Shown: positions 32,626 to 44,984, numbered from the stretch's first letter. The stretch: DNA of 64,000 nucleotides from Brachypterus glaber (GCA_958510825.1 OY294044.1:43303550-43367549); one strand, 5' to 3'. The notes: generated from the letters alone by a model not told the origin. Numbers and translations are program-made.

Positions 32626-32929
32626 ACCTTCTCCTACCATGATCTATAATCAGATTTTTCTGTAGAACTACTTCATCTCATTAATCCTTCAGGAATGCCG
32701 TGCCTGGCTAACCTTAGTTGTACATAAAATTTTGCCTACACTCAATGTATAATATAATTAAATATAAGAAAAACGAATTTAAACCCTTATTTTTCAATTT
32801 TTGTTTTTTACCTGATGTCCGACCTATGGCCCGCTTCGTTCCATAGTGCGAGGTGTGTTTTTAATAAATATTTCTTAAACTGCTAAAATGGCCAATGTTT
32901 AACTTAGTGTATCCGCTTAAAATTTTTGC

Positions 32930-33665
32930 CTGGGGTGTTAAACATGATCAGTTGTATTTTAAGAGGTTTTTACCTACCCATCTGAAGTTTTATAAAATAA
33001 TTTGCTTATCAGGAAAAACTATAAAATCTTAAAATTTTCTTGATAATCAATAATGTAATATTACAATTTTAATTAATAGATTTTGTAAAATTATTAACAA
33101 GTCAAATTTTAAGGGAAATGCAGAAACTTAAGATTTCTAAAAAATTTTGCCTGCGAAGCTAAGCATAATACTACTTATATTAAAATTTATAAAAAAAATG
33201 GTTTTCGAATTCTTATAAAATGTTTGTCCTGAATACTGTAAACTGTTAAAATTTTCACCTACGGCGCTAAAATTGATTACCAATGATGTGATATTACAAT
33301 TTTAATTATTAGATTTATAAGATTATTTACATTTTAAATTCTGAGGTGTGGGGGAAATGTCAAAAATTTTAAAATTCTAATTCTAAAAAGTTTTACCTGC
33401 GGCGCTAAACAAGATAAGTTATAATTTAAGAGATTTTCTCTACTCATTTGCAATTTTATAAAATAGTTTGTTTTTGAATTCTTGGAAATTGCTTATCCTG
33501 TAAAACTGTGAACTGTAAAAAAATAGCCTGCTTCGCTAAACTGGCTAAGGAAAATGTGATGAATTATTAATATTGTAATTACAACTTTAATCAATATATT
33601 TTATAAAATTATTTACATGTCTACAAGTTCTGATGTGTCTGCGAAATGCGAAAATTTAGGATTTT
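32930..33665. repeat. Degenerate tandem array, unit about 245 bp
   Basis: About three copies, each opening with a variant of 'ttgcctgcggcgctaaac' (near 32928, 33146, 33398; a fourth start 'tagcctgcttcgctaaac' near 33525) and containing 'attacaattttaattaatag' and 'ttttataaaatta'. Non-coding. Confidence 0.6.
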
Positions 33666-34462
33666 TTTATTTCCTCTGTCTACTAGAAGGTTTTTTAAAT
33701 TGTTTTTCAAATTTAGACGTGAACGTGCGTGACCTTGAAAACTCTAATCAAAATTGACTGCACCCTGCACCCTTTACTGTTAAAAAGCTAAAAGGTCATA
33801 ATAGGCCATAAATAGATCATAAAAAAATATTGTAGCCGTCCCTGGCTTAACCCCCTCCCCCAAGAAAAATCCTGGGTGTACCACTGATATGGATATGGTT
33901 ATCATAACATTCTTTTCTCATTGGACTAAAAAATTTTTACGTTAACTAAAACGTACCTTTCTTCTTTGTCTTATTATTTCTTATGCACACGATTAACCAC
34001 ATGTGGTTAATCTTGGTTATAAATTATGTATATATTATCAAAAAATTTATAGTACTACATGACCACATTGTGGTAGATATTAATTAATAAATTAATATTT
34101 GCGAAATATCTCTCAGTGTATAACATAGTATATTTATTGCTGCTAATTATCCTTGAAACCTAGGACAATTTAACTCGACCTTGTCAGGCAATAATAATTA
34201 TAATTATAGGCCAACCCTTAAGCTAAATCTTTTAGGCTGCAGTCAGATATTAATGGGACCGATAAATTTTTGACAAATGACGTGACCTTTTCAGGGATAA
34301 TTATTGCAGTCAAAAGAAACTGGCCGGTTGTAAGCGCAAAAATTATGCGTCAATATTTCCACAAATAATAAATGTTAAAATGTTTTAATAAAATACCAAA
34401 TTACTCTTTATAGAATGTTTTGGACAGTATTTACAATATAATATTATACTATAGAATCTTAG
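33666..34462. other. No gene seen
   Basis: Contains a perfect 20-bp palindrome 'attaaccacatgtggttaat' (33992-34011) and a related 'gaccacattgtggt' near 34060. Confidence 0.5.
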
Positions 34463-34578
34463 AATACATTGAAAATTCGTTACCGTAGTAAATACTAAAC
34501 GTTTTTTCATATATGAAACCCCACGAAAGTTTAGTTTAAGTTGTTACTGAACTGTAACTTTACCAATACTATAACAAG

Positions 34579-34861
34579 AAACTACAGCAGCTTGATCGTG
34601 AAGCCCTTGCTATAATTTTTGGGGAAGCTCACTTTTATACCTATGTGTACTGAACCAGATATAGTACCAGTACCAGCTCCTCAATCAAATTCAGCATCAA
34701 CTTGTATTCCTGAAGCAGAACATGCACCAACTCAGATTTCTAAATCAAATTTAGCATCAGTTGCTAACCCACCACCAAGAAGATCGCAACGGGATCGAAA
34801 ACATCCATCACGTTATAGTGATTTTTTGATTAAAAAAAAAAAAAAACAAGTAATTGTTTAA
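34579..34861 (+). pseudogene. Ty3/gypsy pol fragment, copy A
   Basis: 'QLDREALAIIFGEAHFYTYVY' in one frame matches the RNase H start of gypsy pol (..D.EALAIVFG..). After a stop, another frame (34619-34861) holds a proline-rich pol C-terminus ending 'PPPRRSQRDRKHPSRYSDF' plus lysines. The integrase and the rest of RNase H are missing between them. Dead remnant. Confidence 0.65.
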
Positions 34862-35068
34862 TTTAAAAATAGCCTGATTTTATAAAATAGATAACTTTCA
34901 ATTCGAAATTCAAATAAGCGAGAGAGAAACTGTAGAGATCTTATCTATAAACTATAGAATTTTCAAGTTTAGACATATTCTTGAAAGGTAATGTTGTAAG
35001 TTATACCATTAAAGGTTATGAAAAAACCCATAGCCTATGCTTCAAGATAACTCATTGTCTCAAAAAGA

Positions 35069-35240
35069 AACTACAGCCAGCTTGATCGTGAAGCCCTTGC
35101 TATAATTTTTGGGGAAGTTCACTTTTATAACTTTGCGTACTAAACCAGATATAGTACCAGTACCAGCTCCTCAATCAAATCCAGCATCAACTCGTATTCC
35201 TGAAACAGAACATGCATCAACTCAGAAAAACAAACACAGT
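35069..35240 (+). pseudogene. Ty3/gypsy pol fragment, copy B
   Basis: Repeats 34579-34735 with a few differences (LDREALAIIFG block and the start of the proline-rich tail), then breaks off at about 35225. Its continuation, matching 34869-34998, reappears at 35991-36112, so unrelated DNA was inserted. That insert carries an unrecognised 70-codon ORF at 35304-35516. Confidence 0.6.
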
Positions 35241-36303
35241 TAACTTTTCCATATATGGAAAATCTTTAGATTTTGAACCTTGTAGTTTTTTAACATCTTT
35301 AATTTGAGAGAAAATGATTTAAATATTCTTGATTCACAAATAAAATTGGACGATCTTGTTCTTATTGTTTATTATAAAATATGCGTTACAGAAATATATG
35401 TTGTGTTTATAACTAGTTTTATTGATCTTCTTCAAGTCCAATATTATCGCACTTTTTCCATTAGTTTCGTGATCAGTCTGGTAATCCTTTTATGTAGTAT
35501 TCTCAAAAATTATTGATATCTGACTCATATTACTATGATTTGAGTATATCTATGGATTATATTATTATTTAAAACTATTTATTTCCAAAAGTAACTCCCT
35601 TTATTGATATGAGCTTGTCTCCCTTAAACTTAACCATGAACGTAGAGAACTTAACTATATTATTATTATTTTTATAACATTTTTTCAGCTTACAACTAAA
35701 TTTACAACTAAAAAAAAGACGGTTTGTTTACAACTCTAAATACAGTGTACTAAATTAATTTAATTTCACTATTTCACTATTTCATTAAAAAGTCCAAACC
35801 ATTATAATTACCAGGTTTAAAAAAAAATATAGAAAGATATTTTTTCTTATAAACTTTAATTTGATTTATTTCTGACAAAAATGTCAAAAATTCTATGTAA
35901 CCTCAATTTTTTCAAAATAGCTATGCATACTCTGTTCCATAAAATTTTAGTTCCATTTCGGCTCACTGACCGGAACCCGTTTAATTTAAAAATAGCCTGG
36001 TTTTATAAAACAAATAACTTTCATTTTGAAATTCAAATAAGCGAGAGAGAAACTGTGGAGATATTATCTATAAACTTTTAAGTTTAGACATATACTTGAA
36101 AGGTAATGTTAAGATTGTATTGTTAAATAGTTTATGAACTGTTATTTTTATAAAGTTAGAATTAAAAAGTTCTTTATTCTTCAACGTCTTTTCAATTACT
36201 ATATGGATCTATAATAAAACCCATAGACACTTTAAGACTGCAAACACCGTGTTTGCAAAAACGTTTAGTATTTACTACGGTAACGATTTCTCAGTGTACA
36301 TTA

Positions 36304-36581
36304 AAAATTAAATTAGTATTTGTTTTCCCATTAGTTTTACTAAAAATAGTTATCTATTGAGAATTCCCAGCAGTGTTAAATTTACATAACTGAAGTCATG
36401 TTCCAGATAAACATGCCACAGCTTATAGAGTTTTCTGATCCTTATCCTTAATTAATGTCAAAATTAATTAATGTTATTATTATTTTTTTATTATATTTAT
36501 GCAACCAATATCGCACGCCCCTGTAAAATCATCCCTTCCAATGAATAGAGCTATTTAAGAATAATGATTATAATCCTGTAT
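36304..36581. other. No feature seen
   Basis: AT-rich spacer between the gypsy-bearing unit and the next MITE. Confidence 0.4.
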
Positions 36582-36809
36582 GTCACTCAAAGTGAAAAAG
36601 GTCGTATGTTAAATTTTACTTTGTTGTTCAAAATTGTGGGAAACTTAAATGAAATGACTTTAAACTTCACATTTTTAACAGTGTAGAGTTTAAAGTCCAC
36701 TCTTTTGAGACACCCTACTGAATTGTGGCATTTTATTAAAATGCCATAATTTAGCACCAAAATAAAACAAAGTAAAATTTAACATACGACCTTTTGCATT
36801 TTGAGTGAC
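36582..36809. mobile_element. MITE with GTCACTCAAAGTG ends, 228 bp
   Basis: Left 'gtcactcaaagtgaaaaagg' and the following 24 bases mirror the right 'aacaaagtaaaatttaacat' .. 'gagtgac'. TA/TAT flanks on both sides suggest a Tc1/mariner-type target. Confidence 0.8.
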
Positions 36810-38914
36810 TATATACACTACTATATGACCTACAACTTGGTCAACTCTTTCCATAATTTACTTTTTCTCCCAGTTATTGGCATATTAGAAACACTGAAAT
36901 CAAACGTTCTAAGTACATTATAAGAATATTCCTAAAATATTTCGGAAATATTGTGTTATATGGATTGTATGAGAATACCACTTTTAAGTGTAGAACAGCA
37001 GCAATGAGTGCGGAGTTCAGTTAGGAATTTCAGCTAAAACTAAATTAGTTATTCAAGTGTCAACCCTATATCTCACTTCAAACCATAATTGAATCAACAT
37101 TAAAAAAACAGTTTGTTTAACAAAACACGCAGGTTAAATTAAACTACACTGAGAAAAAAGATAATTCAATAATTAACCTGGAAAGTTAAAAAATAAATTG
37201 TAATTTTATAATTTTATATTATTTAATAAAGGTACTTTTAAGGATGTTAAATAAATATTTTAATTAAAAAAATAGTCAAGTGCAAGTAGACTCGTGCATG
37301 TAGGTTTCGTATAGGGTTTCCAAAGTTGGAGTTCTCTGAATCATTAAAATATATTTTATAAAGGACATGAAAAAAAGAACGAAACTTTGTTTTTTTTATT
37401 TCTTTATATCAATTAATTAAACAACTCTCTACCCTGTCTATCTTTGCATTTTTTTTAGTAAAAATAACTTATATGGACTAATAATAGTAATATCTGATAA
37501 ATATTTTATATAATATACAATAAATTTATGGGTCAGACCTTAATGGGTTAAGCCTTAAGGCGCGGTTATGCGAAAATACAATTTTACAATTTTATTCAAA
37601 TTGAAACATAAAAGCTTTTTTGTTACATTGTGCGACAGAAAATCTTGGCAAGAGATATGTCAGCGTCATTCGAAAATGTAGGTCATTTAAACGATTTTTT
37701 TTTAATTTAAAGTTTTCAGCTCAAGTTAATATACAAGACCCATTTTTTAAGTTAGCGTTTGATAACTTTGGGAGGTGAATTCCTATCAAAAGACATATAA
37801 ACTTATGTTCAAAAATGCTTCGTAAGGGAGTAAGGGTCCTTCAGTTACAGGTCCGCAAATTAGATTTTCCTTTAATATCTCAGGAAACCTTTGACCTACA
37901 GAAATGAGTTTATGCATGTGTTTTTATCAACAAGGCCTATTCATATAATTTTAGAAAAGGGCGGGTCAAACGTGAAGGCCCAAGCACTTTTTTGCCCAAT
38001 TTTTTTTTAGCGTAACTTTTTTGCTGTTTGTTTGTTTGAATATGATCCTATACATAAAAAAGGTCATATGATGTAATCATCTAATTTTTTTGATAGAAAC
38101 ATGTTTTTAAAAAATGTTAATACCTGGATAAAAAGCTGATGCAGATGAACGGACATACATACAATAAGCAATCATATAAAGGATTCGTTTTCGATTTTTG
38201 AGGTACGAAACCCTAATATAAATGCGCATTGTAAAAGAAAAATTGGCCATTCGAAGGCATTAGCAAAAAAATTGTTTTTCCTGATTACCAAATTATTCAT
38301 TTGAAAATTGTGTACTGTGTGTATATGTGTTAAGTGATATTTGTTTAGGCAAATTAATTGTTTGTTTTACAAATTGGCATAGAATAGTTGAAATAAAAAA
38401 TAATGCTGTCAACAAAACAATATATTTTACTATAGTTCTGCAATATCTACAAAAATTATATACAGGGTTATTCAGAAATATTGACATTAAAAATAATACA
38501 TATAGGTCCATGTTTAAGTTTAATTTTTCTACACTAAAACAAAAAATATACGTAGTCGATCAGGAGCAGATTTTTTTTAAAAGGAAACACTCCTAAAATT
38601 AGTATGCCACTGGTTATAAATTAATAAACAGCGATGTTTCCAAATTGATTAATTTGGTTTATAAAGATATTTTTCTACTTTATAAACTGAAGAAACATTC
38701 AGGCAGAATGATCCTGCTGTTAATATTGTCCCATTATTTAATTATAAAAAATAACAAAGGGTCCCTTTTTATGACTTGAGAAATCAAATATCTTTTGCAA
38801 AAAAAATTTAATGAGATTATTTTGATATAAAATATTTTTTCAAAAATGTTACTATGGTCTGCTTCACCAAGCAAGAGAGTAAATTAAAAATCGCATAGTA
38901 AATATTTTTACAAC
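36810..38914. other. Long unassigned stretch
   Basis: About 2.1 kb without a credible gene. At 38462-38479 'acagggttattcagaaat' is the end sequence of the palindrome at 62801-63573, but no partner end was found here. Short frames here are AT-driven. Confidence 0.45.
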
Positions 38915-38941
38915 AAGTTTGAATAGTAAAAAAATCAAAAT

Positions 38942-39345
38942 TGCATAATTATTCATGGTATACCAGAAAATCAAAAAGATGTTTATGAAGGTGCAATCGA
39001 AATTTTCAAAAACAGATTAAATATCGACGTGCCAAAAAACAATATAAATGAAATATATCGATTGGGAAAAAAAATTGTCAACAACAAAAATCCGAGGCCA
39101 ACCGTAGTTATGTTTTGGCAACGCTGGATACGGGACAATGTTTTCTTTTTGAAAAAGAACTTAAAAGGGTCTAAATATTTAATAACGGAAGTGTTAACAA
39201 AAACATCTTTAAATTTATTTAAAGAAGTGAGAAATATTATGGGAAACTCCTGTTTTACAAAAAATGGAAAAGTTTTTGTGTCAAAAAATGGTGTTAAAAC
39301 AGTAATTAAAAATAGTGAAGACTTTGAAAATTATAAAAATACATA
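38942..39345 (+). pseudogene. LINE ORF1 protein fragment (RRM-like)
   Basis: A continuous frame from about 38942: 'IIIHGIPENQKDVYEGAIEI' (start of the RNA-binding fold), 'EIYRLGKK', 'PRPTVVMFWQRWIRDNVF' and 'LTKTSLNLFKEVRNIM'. This order (I.V.GIPE .. YR.G .. RPi.V.F .. D.....) is that of L1-type and related LINE ORF1 proteins, which bind the element RNA. The N-terminus is missing or frameshifted. It ends with a TAG at 39343. Probably the ORF1 of the LINE whose ORF2 starts at about 42170; the two are now separated by a nested insertion. Confidence 0.7.
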
Positions 39346-39589
39346 GGGACTAAATTATTACTGTGTAAATTGGCGTTTTGGATTTATTCTTATTGATGTT
39401 AAGGTTGGTACTTAAATTACTATAAAAACTTTTTTATTTACATTATTAATAAATTTTGAATGTTACTTAGGTAATGTATATACACAATGTATACTATACA
39501 AAGCCTACTATAATATTTTGATGCAGTGTGTGTATAAAATAGTGTACATTTATGTATATATACATGTGTATACATGTATGTATGTTTTT

Positions 39590-41695
39590 TTTTTATTAAC
39601 TACCTTTTTTTTAATACAATCTATCCTAGGACAATAAGTATTTTTTATGTACAATAAAAATAGACATGTGGAGTAGGATGCCAGTGCATTCTCTCCATTA
39701 TACATTACAATATATTTGTGTGACAATGGAAAATAAAATAAATAAAAAATATCACATAAATCTAGTGGGTAAGTCGTTTGGTCTAAATCACTTCAAACGT
39801 TTAGGTTCATTAATGGGCTCCATTAACTTATTAGCTAGTTTATTTGGGTGGTCACTTATTCTGTCTTTGTATTTAGAACTAAAGTTTTGTATTTCATCTT
39901 TTACTAAAGGGACACCTAAATCACGATGTAATACTTTGTTTGGTACATACCATGGCGCATTTACTATTAAGCGCAACACTTTGCTTTGAAATCTTTGGAT
40001 AATTTCAATGTTTGAGTTACTGGCTGTCCCCCAGAGTTGTATTCCGTAGGTCCAGATTGGTTTAAGAGATACCTTGTATATAAGTAATTTGTTTTCAGTG
40101 GATAGCTGATACTTTCTACCAATCATCCAGTAGAGTTTTTGTAAAGTTATTCCTAGCTGTTTCCTTTTTGTGAACAGATGTTTTTGCCAGGTAAGTCTTC
40201 TGTCGATATGTAGTCCAAGGTATTTAGCACTCTCTGATTGTTGTAGTTGCTTACCATTTAGTGATACTGGTGGACAATTGTCTCTATTCATTGTATATGT
40301 TACTTGCACCGATTTGCTCTCATTTAGCTTAATTCTCCATCGCTTGCACCAGTTGTGAATTTCATTTAGGTTGGTTTGTAAGTTTCTTGATGCAATTTTT
40401 GGGTTACTATGGGATGAAAGAATTGCTGTGTCATCAGCAAATGTTGCTGTTGTAGTGAGACCAGATGTTGGAAGATCTGAGGTAAAAATAAGGTAAAATA
40501 TTGGTCCTAGAACGCTTCCTTGTGGAACTCCTGCCAGAATGGGATTTAAATCGGAGTATTCATCTTTACATTTTATCGTAAAATACCTATTGGTAAGGTA
40601 AGATTTTAAAATTTCATATATATCATATGGTAAGTATGTTTTTAATTTAAATAGCAGGCCTTCGTGCCAGACTTTATCAAAAGCTTGTGTCACGTCGAGG
40701 AAAACAGCAGGGCAATATCTTTTTCTGTTTAAATCTCTAGAAATTTTTCTAATCACTCGATGAATCTGCTCTATTGTACCATGATGGTTTCTAAAACCAA
40801 ACTGATGCAATGGTATAATATTTTTTTCCTTTAGGATTGGTAGTAGTTTTTTTAATAGTAGTTTTTCATATACTTTTGATAGTATTGGCAACAAACTTAT
40901 CGGTCTATATGAGGTAACTTCTTCCAAAGGTTTTCCGGGTTTCGGTATTATTATTATTAGAGCCACCTTCCAAGCATTTGGAAAATAGCCAGTTCGATTA
41001 ATTGGATTAAATATTTGTGTCCTTTTACTGCTTTCTTTGGTAGCTTTTTTAAAATTTCCCCAGTTATTAAGTCATATCCAGGTGCTTTTTTTGGGTTAAT
41101 TTCTTTTTTGATGACTTTTTTAATATCCTTGACTTTGAATTTGGAAATAGGTAGACTCATCTGGTGTGGGCATTCATTAAACTGCTCAATTTCCTTGTCC
41201 TCTTCGGGGCACTGACTTGGGGCAGGTTGAAATACATTTGACAGATGTTCAGCAAATAAAGTAGCCTTTTCTTTGTCACTTCTAGCCCAGTTACCATTTT
41301 TAGTTTTGATGGGAGAAATATATATAATTGGTCTTTTTATGGCTTTTGTAGCTTTCCAAATCGAATAGTTGCTGTTTTCAGAGGCTGAAAGACTTTGAAG
41401 GTAATCTGCAATGCCTTGATTTTTTACTTCTAGCATGACATTTTTTAACTCTTTGGTTAGTCGGTTTAACGTAGTTTTATCATCAGTCAATCTGTGGATT
41501 TGCCAACGTTTACGAGCTTTTCGTTTTTCTATAATCTTTTCACCAACAACTATGGGACAATCATATTTTTTAGTGTCCTGTTTTATATCAGGAGTTGCTT
41601 CCCAAGCTGCTTGTTGTATTATATTGGTAAGGGTTGTTATACCCTCATCAATATCTTCCCTGGTTTTTAACGTTATATCTATATATGTATGTATG
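39590..41695 (-). mobile_element. Jockey-type LINE, 5' truncated, nested insertion
   Basis: On the reverse strand the sequence enters inside the endonuclease C-terminus (41680), covers the whole reverse transcriptase, a 3' UTR of about 190 bp, and ends in a poly-A run (TTTTTTTT at about 39604-39612 on plus). TATG-type repeats flank both sides (39572-39585 and 41683-41704), so the target lay in such a repeat. It interrupts the forward LINE (38942-44881). Confidence 0.8.
39788..41680 (-). pseudogene. Jockey-like reverse transcriptase, one frameshift
   Basis: From 41680: 'REDIDEGITTLTNIIQQAAW', 'KRKARKRWQIHRLTDDKTTL', then RT: 'PKKAPGYDLITGEIL', a frameshift near 41010, 'NRTGYFPNAWKVALIIIIPK', 'SYRPISLLPILSKVYEKLLL', 'HQFGFRNHHGTIEQIHRV', 'PAVFLDVTQAFDKVWHEGLL' (first catalytic D), 'GVPQGSVLGPIFYLIFTSDL', 'TFADDTAILSS' (FADD at about 40430), 'KYLGLHIDRRLTWQKH', and a long thumb and C-terminus to 39788. 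The motif order and WKVA..I.KPGK style are those of the jockey clade. Only one frame break is seen, so this is the youngest-looking LINE in the window. It lacks ORF1 and most of the endonuclease. Confidence 0.9.
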
Positions 41696-42029
41696 TATGT
41701 ATGTTTTTATTTACAAATTTTTATTGTTCTTTTACTGGCTGATTTTTACAAACATTTTAGTTATCTCAAGTAAATATTCTCCGTATTAGTTTTTTTTTTC
41801 TCTGTGAAAATTCATATTCAACACATACGATGTGTCACTTGAATTATAATTTAAGTTAATTTTAATTTATAATTATTATTTATTTATTTTTTTTAATTGC
41901 TTTAATTAAGCTTAATTTAGAGGCTTTTTCTATATATAAGTGCTACAAGTTTAATTGGGTTATATAATTATTATTTATTTGATATTTTTATTGATTTTTA
42001 AATATTTTTTATTAGTTTTTATATATGTT

Positions 42030-44881
42030 AGAAATACTGAATGAATTAGAGAATGAGGGAGAGATGGAAACTAGGGTTGTTGAGGATATAAAATTATTTA
42101 AAAATGAAGTAAGTGGTGAAGGTAATATCATAACATCAGAAGCTTAAACAAAAACTTTAATGAGCTTATGATTTATTTAGAAAAAATTAATTTAAAGGAC
42201 GTAGGTGTAATTATTTTATCTGAGACCTGGAGGGTTGACTCAATAGATCACTATAGTATTCCTGTCTTTGTGCATATCATAATAACTCGTGTATAAATCA
42301 AAATTATGGTGTTTTAATTTATATAAATAATAAAATTGTTCATAATGTAACAGGCATTGATCTTTCTGAAACTAAGTTGCTACGAATTATCTTTGAGTTA
42401 AATAATACCCAAATTGGTTTAACCACTTCATATCGTCCGCCATCCATAAACGAAACCACATATATTGACGAAATAAATTACTATTTTACTAATCTAAATA
42501 ATCAAAATATTGAACTATTTATTCATAGGGGAAATCAATATTGATATTTCAGACAAATGCGACAAAAATTCAATAAAATATCTAAATAATGTGTATGAGC
42601 GGGGGTGGATGCCTTATATCAATAAACATACAAGAATAACAGATAAAAGTGCGACTGTAATAGATCACATTTTTATTAAAGCTAAAGAAAGTTTTCTTAA
42701 AAACAACCAAATACAACTAAAACCTTATATATTAAAAACAAATCTCACTGATCATTACACGATTTTTTTGGCTTTAAATTTTGCAAACGATCATATAAAT
42801 ACACCACTAAACCCAGATAAATATATTATAAATTTTACAAAACTAGAAAACGAAAATAATTAGAAAAATGAAAGGACGTACTCGAGTGTAGTGAGCCCAA
42901 TTATTGTTATACATTATTTCTACAAAAGTTAAAGCAGTATGTTAATAACGCAAGTGTAAAAGAAGCACCCCATAATAATAATAAATACAATAAAAAGCTT
43001 AAACCCTGGATAACCAGTGGGTTAATCAAATCTATAAGAAATAGAGATTCATTAAAAAAATAAACTGAATAAAAACTTTTCTCTCGAAGCAAAAACAGAA
43101 TATAATGTCTATCGTAATATGCTAAATTCACTAATAAAAAGTACTAAAATGAATACTATCAAAATTAAATCAAAAATGCTGGAAAAAATTATAAAAAAAT
43201 CTGGGATGTTATAAATGAAGCTTTTAATAGTTTAAAACATAGGGAAAAAAATAATTTTAATATACTTGATAAATCTGGTAACTTAATAAAAGATGATAAA
43301 AATAAAGCAAAGGAATTTAATAATTTTTTCATAAATGTTGGAGATAATATGGCTAAAAAAAATTGGTAAAAATAACTCTCAAGATCAACCAAGTAGGCGA
43401 ATAGCTAATTCACCTTTTATTAAACCACTAACAAAGAATGAATTAATTATTAAAATTTGACAACTAAAATCTAAATCATCGCCAGGTCTCGATGGGGTAA
43501 CAGTTACCACTATTAAAAAAATACATACCTTCTTATTGGATCTTCTTGTACATATTATAAATTTATGTTATGCTACAGGGGAGATACCTAACGAGTTTAA
43601 AACTACAAAGGTGACTCCAGTTCATAAGGCGGGCGATAAGCAAAGCCTTACGAATTACAGACCAATTTCTGTTATTAATAACTTTGGGAAACTTTTTGAA
43701 ATGTGTCAGTTTGGCTTCAGAAAAGGATTAAGTACAGAACACGCTATTACAAGAAATAATATTGAATTTACATAACAACAAAAAAATACTAACAATATTT
43801 CTTGATCTCGCAAAGGCTTTTGATACCGTCTCCCATAAAAAACTACTAAATAGGCTGGAAAACATAGGTATCAAAGGAACACTTTTAACCTTGTTTAAAA
43901 ACTACCTTAGCAAAAGAATTCAACGTGTAAACATTAACAATTCAATCAGTGACCCTATGGAAATCATAATGGGAGTCCCTCGGAGGACTGTGTTAGGACC
44001 TATCTTGTTCTTGATTTACATAAATGAGTTATCTGCAATTCACGATTTAGGTGGTTTACTTATAAGCTACGCTGATGATACAGCTGTAATTTTTAGTGGT
44101 AATACATGGGAGGAGGTGTATAGGAAGTCTGAGCGGGCTCTTCAAATTTTGTTAAACCGGTTAAATAATAGTCTTTTAAGTCTGAATTTGAAAAAAACTA
44201 AATTTCTTACTTTTACCATATTAGCAAATAATCAGCCACAAAAAAATACATTAACTATTCATAATAGTTTATGTAATAAAATAAAATGTGACTGTGGTAA
44301 TAGATAAAGTAGAATCTATAACTTATCTAGGAATCAAAATAGATCAGCATTTAAAATGGCATGAACAATCGAGTTTTTTAACAAAAAAATTAAAAAATCT
44401 AATATATAAATTTTACCAGTTAAGAGGCATTTTATCATTTTCCAACTTATTGTTGTTGTATAAATCTCTAGCGGAGTCCATTTTGAGGTATGGAAAAGTC
44501 ACACAAAACACTATTTTAAAAATTTTATTTAAGAAGAATTACCTGTACCCCACTGAGACTTTGTATGATGAATTAAATTTATATGATATTAAAAGTTTGT
44601 ATGCTTTCCAATGTATATTACATACTTATAATTCACCTTTAGACAGCATCTCACATAATAAAAATAACAGAGCGATGTTAAATTTCCAATTTGTAGTTCC
44701 TCTATTTAAAAAAAGCCATACTCAACACTCTATTCTTTATAACGGGCCAAAACTATATAATGTTCTCCCTCTAGAAATCAGAAACATAAAAAAATTCCAC
44801 CTATTTAAAACAAAAGTAAAACAGTATTTTAGCCATAATAAAAAAAAATTCTTAAACGTTCTGGAAAATCCAACTGTCTAG
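42030..44881 (+). pseudogene. LINE ORF2 (endonuclease + reverse transcriptase), frameshifted
   Basis: Endonuclease: 'NIRSLNKNFNELMIYLEKIN', 'VIILSETWRVD', 'TSYRPPSINETTYIDE', then 42510-42863 'IGEINIDI', 'TVIDHIFIKA', 'LTDHYTIFLAL'. RT: 'SKSSPGLDGVT', 43536-43775 'YRPISVINNFGKLFE' joined to 'CQFGFRKGLSTEHAI' with about 25 residues missing, 43762-44307 'IFLDLAKAFDTVSHKKLL' and 'GVPRRTVLGPILFLIYINEL' (GVPRR for GVPQG), YADD at 44068-44079, 44288-44881 'YLGIKIDQHLKWHEQ' to the C-terminus. Five or more frame breaks. CR1/jockey-like. The 3' end runs into a (TC)n tract at 44917-44956. Confidence 0.9.
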
Positions 44882-44916
44882 TGTATTAATTATATTATTT
44901 TTGCCCTCTCTTCGAT

Positions 44917-44947
<31 letters not shown>

Positions 44948-44956
44948 ATCTCTCTA
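44917..44956. repeat. (TC)n microsatellite
   Basis: About 40 bases of TC repeat with a few interruptions, directly after the LINE 3' end. Confidence 0.9.
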
Positions 44957-44984
44957 AATATTAAATTAACAACATAGATGTATA

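Larger units (their letters stand above)
31645..32935. mobile_element. Foldback element with mirrored ORFs, about 1.3 kb
   Basis: Left end as in the 26.8-kb MITE. The arms at 31697-32030 (read in reverse) and 32270-32620 (forward) are about 85-90% alike by eye, and each carries a short ORF of the same sequence type (see the two ORF entries). The loop is about 32040-32250. The right terminal repeat is not fully preserved. Confidence 0.75.
34463..36303. mobile_element. Terminal-inverted-repeat unit holding gypsy scraps
   Basis: 29 bases at 34478-34506 ('cgttaccgtagtaaatacta' and onward) are the exact reverse complement of 36257-36285, with weaker matching for about 15 more bases outward. Between them lie two copies of a block with Ty3/gypsy pol pieces (34579-35000 and 35069-36112; the second is split by about 760 bp of unrelated DNA, 35226-35985). 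Either a DNA element that absorbed retrotransposon sequence, or nested insertions. Confidence 0.55.

Noticed and set aside
35304..35516. 70-codon hydrophobic ORF in the gypsy unit
   Set aside because: Hydrophobic because it is T-rich; no recognisable family and no supporting signals.
40170..41773. Several forward ORFs over the reverse jockey LINE
   Set aside because: Shadows of a well-supported reverse transcriptase on the reverse strand.
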